Shown here in pieces: positions 1-5,197 of a stretch of 5,300 nucleotides of DNA. Made by a program: the position numbers and the translations under genes. Every line of letters begins with the position of its first letter. Position 1 is the first letter of the stretch. The stretch spans positions 1-5,300 of the forward strand of contig SLNM01000046.1 in assembly GCA_007133055.1 (NCBI GenBank), in the 5' to 3' direction. The notes under the pieces are model-generated. The model was not told the origin of the DNA, ran no database searches, and saw only the letters and a program-made list of their open reading frames with translations. Origin of the DNA: Lentisphaeria bacterium (GTDB lineage: Bacteria; Verrucomicrobiota; Lentisphaeria; Oligosphaerales; PUNB01).

Positions 1-192
1 GGAATCAAACCAGCCGGACTGATCACACGCCGGCAGCAGGCATCTATTGCAGGCCCCGCTTTTTGCAGCACAAAAGATTCGCGGGTTGAACGATGTCTGC
101 ACAGGTCTTTTTATTTGCGCTTACAAGTTAGTCCGGCACTAATTGGGCGGGAGGCGCGGTATCCGGATGGGAAGCCAAACGAACAGAGGCTT
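1..192. other. Upstream region with no recognised gene
   Basis: I recognise no gene here. The reading frame of the downstream acetyltransferase stays open from base 1, with a TTG at 115 as the only standard start before the ATG at 193. The conceptual residues (Arg, Cys, Ser and Gln rich) do not resemble the C-terminus of lysine 2,3-aminomutase, the usual upstream partner. The other two forward frames close by about position 90. The stretch is most likely a leader or spacer. I saw no convincing sigma-70 promoter or riboswitch in it. Confidence 0.5.
185..189 (+). promoter_or_regulatory. Candidate ribosome binding site for ablB
   Basis: AGAGG stands three bases before the ATG at 193, closer than the usual 5-9 bases. 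It is the only purine-rich Shine-Dalgarno-like string near that ATG. With the match of the protein to the usual AblB N-terminus it favours 193 over the TTG at 115, although the short spacing weakens the case. Confidence 0.35.
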
Positions 193-1047
193 ATGGCTGA
201 TCAAATTGTAATAATTGACGGTGGTTGCCTGCAGCATGGCGCGGCCAATGACCGGGTTTACATCATGAGCCTGGCACCGGAGCGGGCGCAACCCGTTCTG
301 GAAGCGGCCGAGGCTTTGGCGAAAGAGCATGGTTACAGTAAAATATTCGCCAAAGTCCCCGGTGAATGCCGCTCCGTGCTCAGTGATTGCGGTTACCAGG
401 AAGAAGCGAGGATTCCGACGCCGAAGGGTGTCTTGGCCGGCGCCGTTCTTTTTATGAGTCGCTTTCTCAAGCCGGAACGGCAGCGGGAGAACGACCGCGA
501 GGAGCGGCTGCGCATTCTGCGGATGGCCAGGCAAAAACAATGCCCGCCTGACCGGATCGAATATCTCGAACCGCCCCCCGAATTCGAGTGGCGAACCTGT
601 TGCCGGGAGGACTGCCAGGAGATGGCCGCCCTGTACCGTCGGGTGTTCGAGTCATATCCATTTCCCATTGACGATCCGGAGTATTTGACCGAAACCATGG
701 CCACGCATATTTTATACTTTGGTGTCTGGCATCGGGGGGGCGGCGGGCTGGTCGCCTTGTCGTCGGCCGAAATGGATGCCGCGAAAGGCATGGTCGAGAT
801 GACTGACTTCGCCACCGAACCGGAGTATCGGGGCAGGGGGCTCGGAGTATTGCTGTTGCAGCAAATGGAAAGGGAAATGAAACGCCGTCAACTGTCCGTA
901 GCCTACACAATCGCCCGTGCAATCTCGCCGGGCATGAATATCGTATTCGCCAAGCAGGGCTACGCCTATGCCGGTACTTTGGTCAACAATACCGACATCT
1001 GCGGTCGCCTGGAAAGCATGAATATCTGGTATAAGTATCTAGCCTGA
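193..1047 (+). CDS. ablB: Beta-lysine N6-acetyltransferase (AblB)
   Basis: AblB uses acetyl-CoA to acetylate beta-lysine, made from L-lysine by lysine 2,3-aminomutase (AblA). The product, N-epsilon-acetyl-beta-lysine, is a cytoplasmic compatible solute for salt stress. The 284-residue product has the usual family length. An N-terminal part (about 1-130) precedes a GNAT fold (about 131-282). I see YPFPI at 155-159, the acetyl-CoA loop in EYRGRGLG (211-218), then TIARAISPGMN (239-249), FAKQGYAY (252-259) and a C-terminal ESMNIWYKYL block, all characteristic of AblB rather than generic GNATs. I chose ATG 193 because the protein then starts like the family, though the frame is open further upstream. 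The last two codons and the TGA stop come from a dispersed repeat starting at 1039. AblA is not visible; if present it should lie upstream. The related Bacillus YodP acts in lysine breakdown, so a catabolic role is possible. Confidence 0.88.
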   Translation: MADQIVIIDGGCLQHGAANDRVYIMSLAPERAQPVLEAAEALAKEHGYSKIFAKVPGECRSVLSDCGYQEEARIPTPKGVLAGAVLFMSRFLKPERQRENDREERLRILRMARQKQCPPDRIEYLEPPPEFEWRTCCREDCQEMAALYRRVFESYPFPIDDPEYLTETMATHILYFGVWHRGGGGLVALSSAEMDAAKGMVEMTDFATEPEYRGRGLGVLLLQQMEREMKRRQLSVAYTIARAISPGMNIVFAKQGYAYAGTLVNNTDICGRLESMNIWYKYLA

Positions 1048-1101
1048 TTAATTCACGAGCCATCTGCTGCGAGGTGCCATTGCACACAATTGCAACAGCT
1101 T
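1039..1101 (+). repeat. Dispersed repeat family A, single arm at ablB 3' end
   Basis: These 63 bases match 2617-2679, the left arm of the complete element after tilS, at about 57 of 63 positions by eye. The outer 20 bases, from CTAGCCTGA to the ACGA after TAATTC, differ at one base. Similarity stops after CAACAGCTT, and no right arm follows before tilS, so this looks like a solo or decayed end. Its first nine bases, CTA GCC TGA, encode the last two residues and stop codon of ablB. A function as a transcription end point is possible but no T run follows. Confidence 0.75.
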
Positions 1102-1115
1102 GCAGCGCATATAAT
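1090..1115 (+). promoter_or_regulatory. Possible promoter for tilS
   Basis: A perfect TATAAT lies at 1110-1115, just downstream of the family A repeat arm and about 63 bases before the tilS start. The best -35-like string, TTGCAA at 1090-1095, is only 14 bases away, which is short, and no extended -10 TG is present. It would let tilS be transcribed independently of ablB. This is a motif match only. Confidence 0.3.
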
Positions 1116-1177
1116 TATGGTTTGTTCGGAAGTCGGGGCGATGTCCCCTGCATAGTGAAATCGGCGGGTTAACCAGC

Positions 1178-2620
1178 TTGAAAACTAACTGCACAGTGGA
1201 GCTTGCTCTTCCCGAACTGACCTTTGCGGAGGGGACAGCGGGGTCGGTTTGCCGGCGGGTGGCCTGTTATATGGTCGAGCAGGGCATGCTGCAGCCGCCG
1301 CCGCCGCCGCCTCTGTATGTAGGGTTCAGCGGCGGTGCCGACAGTCTGGCGCTGCTGTTGGTTCTTAGACAGTTGCAACTGCCCGTGCAGGCGGTGCATT
1401 ATCATCATCGGCTGCGCGGTTGCGAGGCGGACAAAGACGCCGCCTGGTGCGCTGATTTCTGCCGTCGGCAGGGCTTGCCATTTATCTGTCGTGCAATGGA
1501 TGTGGCCGGCAACCGTGCTTCCGGCGAAAGCCTGGAGGCGGCGGCCCGGCGGATGCGGCTGGAGCAATGGCGGAGTTTGACGGTTGACGGACAGGCGGTG
1601 GCGCTGGGGCATCAGGCCGAGGATGCATTGGAGAATTTACTCCTTCGCTTGGCGCGTGGCAGCAACGTCGGGGGGTTGACCGGGCTGCATCCGTCCAGGG
1701 AGGTTGCAGGGGTGCGTTTGCTGCGCCCCTTGCTGCGCTTGCGCCGACAGGAAATTGAAGAGTTTTTGCGCGGAATGGGGATTGTTCAGTGGTGCGAAGA
1801 CCGGAGCAATCGGGACACCAGATGGCGTCGCAATGCAGTGCGCCGGCAATGGTTGCCATTGATGCGTCGGACTCTGGGCGGGGATCATGGCCTGCTGCGT
1901 TCGCTGGAGGCATTGCGTGAGGACGCTGATTTTTTGGAGGGTGCGGCGCTCGAGGAAGTGAGGGACCACCCCTCTCCTTGTCTGTCCCGCTTGCGCGAGC
2001 TGCACCCGGCATTGCTGCCGCGGGTGCTGCGCCGCTACTTGCGTTATGCTCTGGGGTATGATATAGTGGTGCGCCATCAGGCACTCGAGCGCCTGCGTCG
2101 GACATTTGAGCAGCCGACGGACAGGCCGCGGCGCATACCGCTGGGGCAGGGGGTTGAGCTATGGTTGCACCAGGATAGTTTGCGGGTTTGCGAGCGAGCC
2201 ATGCCGCAGTCTGAGCAAGTCTGGAACTGGCAGCGGCAGCCTAGTCTGGCATGGGATCGGGGCCGCTGGCTTTTACAGGCCGAGCAGCCGTCGTCGGCGG
2301 CATGCGCCCGATGGCTTGAATCAGCATCTCCGAGGGAGGCATGGTTCCCGGCTGACCGATTGCCGGCAAACCTGATTGTGCGGAATCGACGGCCAGGCGA
2401 TCAAATGGCGCCCTTCGGCCATCGCTCCCCGCGCAAGGTCAAGGATATTTTAAGTCAGGCAAAAGTGCCGGCCGCCTGGCGGGACCGACTCCCGCTGGTT
2501 GTGGCGGGCGATGTGGTCATTTGGGTGCCCGGGGTTCGGCGAAGCAGTTTTGCCGTAGTCGATTCGGCGGACGTGACGCTGGTGCGTTTTTCATGCAGTA
2601 GTGAATCAAGCTGGCGCTAG
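1178..2620 (+). CDS. tilS: tRNA(Ile) lysidine synthetase (TilS)
   Basis: TilS uses ATP and lysine to convert cytidine 34 of the CAU-anticodon isoleucine tRNA to lysidine, so that it reads AUA as isoleucine. The 480-residue product has the full architecture. The PP-loop N-type ATPase domain (about 45-225) has the SGGADS loop at 51-56, the GHQAEDALEN segment (family: HxxDDxxET), the RLARGS block, and the RPLLRLRRQEI and EDRSNRDTRWRRNAVRR blocks. A middle substrate-binding domain spans about 230-340. A C-terminal TilS domain (about 390-465) contains RNRRPGDQMAPFG, KVKDILSQAKVP and WVPGVRRSS. The start is uncertain. ATG at 1271 (residue 32) would cut the helix that normally precedes the P-loop, so I keep TTG 1178, which lacks a clear Shine-Dalgarno; GTG 1196 is another option. 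A run of six prolines (40-45) lies just before the P-loop strand. The stop codon is the TAG of CTAG at the edge of a repeat element. In related bacteria tilS often precedes ftsH; here it does not. Confidence 0.93.
   Translation: MKTNCTVELALPELTFAEGTAGSVCRRVACYMVEQGMLQPPPPPPLYVGFSGGADSLALLLVLRQLQLPVQAVHYHHRLRGCEADKDAAWCADFCRRQGLPFICRAMDVAGNRASGESLEAAARRMRLEQWRSLTVDGQAVALGHQAEDALENLLLRLARGSNVGGLTGLHPSREVAGVRLLRPLLRLRRQEIEEFLRGMGIVQWCEDRSNRDTRWRRNAVRRQWLPLMRRTLGGDHGLLRSLEALREDADFLEGAALEEVRDHPSPCLSRLRELHPALLPRVLRRYLRYALGYDIVVRHQALERLRRTFEQPTDRPRRIPLGQGVELWLHQDSLRVCERAMPQSEQVWNWQRQPSLAWDRGRWLLQAEQPSSAACARWLESASPREAWFPADRLPANLIVRNRRPGDQMAPFGHRSPRKVKDILSQAKVPAAWRDRLPLVVAGDVVIWVPGVRRSSFAVVDSADVTLVRFSCSSESSWR
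1295..1312 (+). repeat. CCG trinucleotide tract in tilS
   Basis: Five CCG codons and one CCT encode six consecutive prolines immediately before the strand leading into the TilS P-loop. Such a tract can vary by slippage in steps of one proline without shifting the frame. Other TilS proteins usually have a short polar turn at this point. Confidence 0.8.
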
Positions 2621-2790
2621 CCTGAATAATTCACGAGCCATCTGCTGCGAGTCGCCATTGCACGCAATCTCAACAGCTTTTCGATCTTTGCCGTACGTCC
2701 AGTACGCCGCGACCGGCTTACTGATGCAAGCTGTTGATCTCACGCACACTGGCACCTCTCGCTACGAAGTTCATGAATTAATCAGGCTAG
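2617..2790. repeat. Complete family A inverted-repeat element (MITE-like) between tilS and the zinc-ribbon gene
   Basis: The element has two 63-base arms, 2617-2679 and 2728-2790, related as an imperfect inverted repeat (about 43 of 63 by eye). The best-kept parts are the outer 20 bases and the inner CAACAGCTT. The 48-base centre holds a small hairpin, CGTAC/GTACG, at 2692-2706. Both ends carry CTAG, which is itself palindromic and could be either part of the inverted repeat or a 4-base target duplication. The left arm recurs at 1039-1101. This organisation fits a nonautonomous transposon (MITE) or an intergenic palindromic unit; no transposase is encoded. The left end supplies the tilS stop codon and the right end abuts the Shine-Dalgarno of the next gene. 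Transcribed, it could fold into a long stem between tilS and that gene. Confidence 0.75.
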
Positions 2791-2795
2791 GGAGG
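2791..2795 (+). promoter_or_regulatory. Ribosome binding site of the zinc-ribbon gene
   Basis: GGAGG is placed five bases before ATG 2801, a strong Shine-Dalgarno that fixes the start. It begins at the base directly after the terminal CTAG of the repeat element, so an RNA stem formed by the repeat would border, and could affect access to, this site. Confidence 0.75.
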
Positions 2796-2800
2796 TTGCG

Positions 2801-3070
2801 ATGACTCTGATCAAGTGTCCGGACTGTCATAAATCGGTATCCGACCAAGCAGAAAGATGTCCCAACTGCGGTCATCCCGTGAATGTGGAAAGCAATTCCC
2901 GAGACGACCGTAACAAAGACGACAATGCAAGCCACGGGGAAAAAATATGGTCAGTTTTGCGCGAGCAGTTTGGCTGGCGATTCATCCTGGTCTGCCTGCT
3001 AATGATTTTCCTGATGGCTCTTGCCTTTGTCGTTTTGTGTCGGGGCTTGATTGGAATCTTCGGTGTCTGA
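2801..3070 (+). CDS. Small zinc-ribbon protein with one C-terminal membrane helix
   Basis: The 89-residue product has no assigned function. An N-terminal zinc ribbon is formed by CPDC (6-9) and CPNC (20-23) followed by GHPV, the form seen in zinc-ribbon domains at the start of many small bacterial membrane proteins. A charged, probably flexible linker rich in Asp, Asn and Arg (30-48) follows, then a single hydrophobic helix (about 60-87) running to the C-terminus. This suggests a tail-anchored membrane protein with its zinc ribbon in the cytoplasm. A strong Shine-Dalgarno supports the start. The gene follows tilS across the repeat element and may be read from the tilS transcript. Its last 72 bases, which encode nearly the whole membrane helix, overlap the 3' end of the convergent gene on the other strand. 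Confidence 0.75.
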   Translation: MTLIKCPDCHKSVSDQAERCPNCGHPVNVESNSRDDRNKDDNASHGEKIWSVLREQFGWRFILVCLLMIFLMALAFVVLCRGLIGIFGV

Positions 3071-3544
3071 CTCTTCCTTTGACGGGGCACCCTCCATTTC
3101 TCTCTGTCTTGCCGTCTTAGTGCCATCGATTTCCTGCATTGCCTGCTGGTAGCAGTCGGGGCAGATGCCATGGGAGAAATTGGCCAGGGTATGGTCGGAA
3201 ACATAGTATTCCAGGTTGATCCAGTCGGTTTCCTGAATCCGCACCTTATGACAGTGGGAGCAGACCCTGATGATGCCTTTGAGGACGCGCTGCTGCTGCG
3301 TGTAGGAATGGGCGACGATGACAAACCCCATGACAATGATGATGGCGGTGATTAGACTGAGACCGAACCATTCGGCTCTTCCGGTTTCCTCTCCGAAGAA
3401 GAATTCGGTCAGATTAAAGAAGTAGGCGGCCCAGATCAGACAGATCATCAAAATGAACCCCATTCCCTGCCAGAAGGGGATTTCATTGAGCAACGAACGG
3501 TAGAATTTTTTGGTTGATGTTTGAGTTATGTGTGTTTCGGGCAT
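2999..3544 (-). CDS. Two-helix membrane protein with C-terminal double-CxxC module
   Basis: The 181-residue product is of unknown function. Two hydrophobic helices (about 24-45 and 60-80) are followed by a soluble domain. This has CSHC (95-98), then W108, the ExY motif near 112-114, the FSHGI segment (123-127) and CPDC (128-131). That spacing, with WINLEYY and FSHGICPDC, matches a small putative zinc-binding module common at the C-terminal end of PAS, response-regulator and other signalling proteins. Here it is attached to a membrane anchor instead. The tail (about 137-181) is hydrophilic and probably disordered. I chose the ATG at 3544 for its good Shine-Dalgarno; the frame stays open to 3619, but the extra residues run into repeat DNA. 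The last 72 bases overlap the convergent zinc-ribbon gene. Both neighbours are small, membrane-bound and have paired CxxC motifs, but a shared role is only inference. Confidence 0.75.
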   Translation of the reverse strand: MPETHITQTSTKKFYRSLLNEIPFWQGMGFILMICLIWAAYFFNLTEFFFGEETGRAEWFGLSLITAIIIVMGFVIVAHSYTQQQRVLKGIIRVCSHCHKVRIQETDWINLEYYVSDHTLANFSHGICPDCYQQAMQEIDGTKTARQREMEGAPSKEESDTEDSNQAPTQNDKGKSHQENH

Positions 3545-3551
3545 TTGTCTG

Positions 3552-3558
3552 CTCTCCC
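3552..3558 (-). promoter_or_regulatory. Ribosome binding site of the double-CxxC membrane protein gene
   Basis: On the minus strand GGGAGAG lies seven bases before the ATG at 3544. This is the only strong Shine-Dalgarno in the upstream part of the open frame and decides the start in favour of 3544 over sites nearer 3619. Confidence 0.7.
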
Positions 3559-3587
3559 AGTGATGCAATTTTTGGCAGCCGGATCCT

Positions 3588-3673
3588 ATGACTTCGTGAT
3601 TCGGTGACTTCGGAGTCATGGAGACATGCAGTCACGAAGTCAAAAAAACTGGAGCCGTCCGGCCTCGGACGGT
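3588..3673. repeat. Family B repeat, left copy (inverted relative to 5198-5297)
   Basis: The 86 bases match the reverse complement of 5198-5297 with five substitutions, one missing A in the homopolymer and a 13-base gap near 3608. One half is a palindrome, with TGACTTCGTGA (3589-3599) pairing with TCACGAAGTCA (3632-3642). The other half is a GC hairpin plus A run that acts as a terminator on the minus strand. The copy lies between the transporter gene and the double-CxxC gene, both on the minus strand. Confidence 0.85.
3642..3672 (-). terminator. Probable intrinsic terminator after the OFA transporter
   Basis: Read on the minus strand, CCGTCCG and CGGACGG pair in a perfect 7-bp stem with a four-base loop (3672-3655). 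The bases CTCCAG and seven T residues follow. It lies about 40 bases after the transporter stop codon and would separate that gene from the one starting at 3544. The six bases between stem and T run are more than in a classical terminator, so efficiency is uncertain. It is part of the family B repeat. Confidence 0.6.
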
Positions 3674-3713
3674 ATAAAATTTCCACCTTTCGCTGACGCA
3701 TTTCCTGGCGGGG

Positions 3714-4985
3714 CTACTCCTTTATCTGGCTTTCCGCCGCAATGGCGGGGACTCTCAAGGTCTCTTCCTGATCAAGGCGGCTTTTGGTTATCAGAGCCCC
3801 CAGAAAGGCCATGGCGGCGGCCAGCAGGATCGGCAGTTGAAAGCCACCGGTGCTCTGATGCAGCAATCCGCCGGTGCCGGGGCCAAAAATACCGGGAAAT
3901 CCGTAGCCGAGCAGGAAAATGATCGGGTATGCAGTTCCCACCATTGCCGGGGTGAAGAATACCGCGGTTTGGGCGGCGTACAGGACAAAGCAGGCGGCAA
4001 AGGAGAAACCAACCAGTCCGGCGTTCAGTGAAAAGGCGAGCGGATGCCATTGCCGGCTTGGCAGAAGCGTCGACATGGCCAGAGCCAGGAGCACAAGCGA
4101 GGCTGGAATGGTGATTTTTCCGAAACGGTCGAACAGCAGACCCCAGATAAAACGACCGGAGCTGTTGCCGACCGAAAATATGCTGATCGCCAGCACCGCG
4201 TGCTGATTGGAAAGACCGCCTTCAAGTCCGATCGGATTAAGGCTGCCAATAACCATCAGGCCGCCGAAGGTGCCGGCGAACATACCTGCGGTCAGAGTCC
4301 AGAACCTGCCTTCCCGCAGTAGCGGAGCCAGTTTTGGGACGGTGGATTCCGGCTGAGTTTCCGCACTGGTGTCCCTGTTCCTGGGCGGTGGCGAGAGAAA
4401 AGCGGCGGCCAGGCTGGCTATGACCAGGTAGCCGATGCCGAGGCGGACGAACACACCCGAGACGGAAAGGTTGAGTTCGAACAACTGGTGGGCCACTGCG
4501 GACAGCACAATCGCGCCGGCACCGAAGCCGCCGACCACAAAGCCGGTGGCCAGCCCTTTGCGTCGGGGAAACCATTGCAGGGCGACGGTCAGCGGGCAGA
4601 CATAACCCAGGCCGATGCCGATGCCTTCGAGGATACCTTTGAACAATAGGAACCCGACAAAATCCGTGGCGAACAAGCCTGCGCCCAGATAGGCGCAGCC
4701 ATAGCACACAGCGCCCGTCAGAGCTACCCGCCGGGGACCGCGGCGCTGCTGCCAGCGACCACCTGCAATCATGCTGGCGGTAAAAACCAGAATGCAGACC
4801 CCGAATATATTTTGAGCCTGTCCGGAACTGACGCCGAACTCCGATTCCAGGCGGGGGATGAAATAGCTCCAGGCATAGATGCCGCCCAGGCAAAGCTGGA
4901 ACAAAGCGGCGGCGACCAGTATGACATAGCGTTTTCTGTTCTGGAAACGATGCGCGGTTTCGGGCAATATGTTAAAGCGTTTCAT
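3714..4985 (-). CDS. OFA-family major facilitator superfamily transporter
   Basis: The 423-residue inner-membrane protein has about 12 predicted helices: six at roughly 21-198, a loop with charged and polar residues (199-228), then six from 229 to 400. OFA (oxalate/formate antiporter) features are LGGIYAWSYFIPRLESEFGVS in helix 1 and the GIGIGLGY segment (121-128). WFPRRKGLATG (138-148) and GGFGAGA (152-158) follow in helices 4-5, as does NSSGRFIWGLLFDRFGK (274-290) in helix 8. GGRWQQRRGPRR (75-86) is the usual MFS loop between helices 2 and 3. The substrate, probably an organic anion, cannot be read from sequence. Helix 11 (about 347-368) has no lysine, whereas the oxalate transporter OxlT has an essential one there, so oxalate exchange is doubtful. 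I favour ATG 4985, with a weak GGA upstream; GTG 5000 in frame adds five residues. It appears to be transcribed alone, with a possible promoter at 5040-5067 and a terminator in the repeat at 3642-3672. Confidence 0.88.
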   Translation of the reverse strand: MKRFNILPETAHRFQNRKRYVILVAAALFQLCLGGIYAWSYFIPRLESEFGVSSGQAQNIFGVCILVFTASMIAGGRWQQRRGPRRVALTGAVCYGCAYLGAGLFATDFVGFLLFKGILEGIGIGLGYVCPLTVALQWFPRRKGLATGFVVGGFGAGAIVLSAVAHQLFELNLSVSGVFVRLGIGYLVIASLAAAFLSPPPRNRDTSAETQPESTVPKLAPLLREGRFWTLTAGMFAGTFGGLMVIGSLNPIGLEGGLSNQHAVLAISIFSVGNSSGRFIWGLLFDRFGKITIPASLVLLALAMSTLLPSRQWHPLAFSLNAGLVGFSFAACFVLYAAQTAVFFTPAMVGTAYPIIFLLGYGFPGIFGPGTGGLLHQSTGGFQLPILLAAAMAFLGALITKSRLDQEETLRVPAIAAESQIKE

Positions 4986-5039
4986 TTTTTCATTCCGCAC
5001 GAGTCCGGTTTCAGCAATTATTCGGGCTGTAACGGCGAA

Positions 5040-5067
5040 AAGATAACCAGTCTATTCGATTTGTCGA
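5040..5067 (-). promoter_or_regulatory. Possible sigma-70-type promoter of the OFA transporter
   Basis: On the minus strand TCGACA (5067-5062) and TATCTT (5045-5040) are separated by 16 bases. This would give a leader of roughly 45-50 bases before ATG 4985. The motifs are fair but not consensus, and the surrounding AT-rich stretch makes chance matches likely. Confidence 0.3.
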
Positions 5068-5150
5068 GTTTTTAATGTTTTTCCTACGAAGGCAGAGCCG
5101 GAGCGCAGCGCAGGCAATGTGTGCGACAAGATCCGGGATGAGGCACGGAA

Positions 5151-5189
5151 ATCCCCGCAGGGGATCTGGAGACGGCGGGCCTCCGCCGT
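5151..5189. other. Two consecutive GC hairpins upstream of family B repeat
   Basis: ATCCCC/GGGGAT (5151-5156 with 5160-5165, three-base loop) and ACGGCGG/CCGCCGT (5172-5178 with 5183-5189, four-base loop) are perfect stems. On the + strand they are followed by the hairpin at 5199-5216 and eight T residues. AGATCC at 5129-5134 could pair with GGATCT at 5162-5167, competing with the first stem. No similar pair precedes the other family B copy. I match this to no known RNA family. Nothing else recognisable lies between 5068 and 5198. Confidence 0.5.
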
Positions 5190-5197
5190 TAACAATC

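Noticed and set aside
467..922. 151-codon minus-strand frame opposite ablB
   Set aside because: Arg/Pro-rich with no recognisable domain, opposite a well-conserved acetyltransferase.
1133..1150. GGGG/CCCC hairpin before tilS as a terminator
   Set aside because: Only a four-base stem with no T run after it.
1482..2105. 207-codon minus-strand open frame inside tilS
   Set aside because: Pro/Ala/Arg-rich low-complexity translation with no motif, lying opposite the conserved TilS frame; typical GC-rich shadow.
2601..2804. 67-codon + strand frame across the repeat between tilS and the zinc-ribbon gene
   Set aside because: It is made almost entirely of the inverted-repeat element, starts inside tilS and overlaps the ribosome binding site and start of a well-supported gene; it is most likely a by-product of the repeat.
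3545..3619. 25-residue N-terminal extension of the double-CxxC membrane protein
   Set aside because: It is partly encoded by repeat family B and lacks a Shine-Dalgarno, while ATG 3544 has a good one.
3588..3673. GACTTCGTGA-type repeats as a CRISPR array
   Set aside because: Only inverted palindromic arms around unequal spacers, two copies 1.6 kb apart in opposite orientation, and no cas genes; not an array.
4237..4893. 218-codon minus-strand frame inside the transporter gene
   Set aside because: Shifted frame of the OFA transporter, Arg- and Pro-rich, with no hydrophobic helices; the other frame has clear family motifs.
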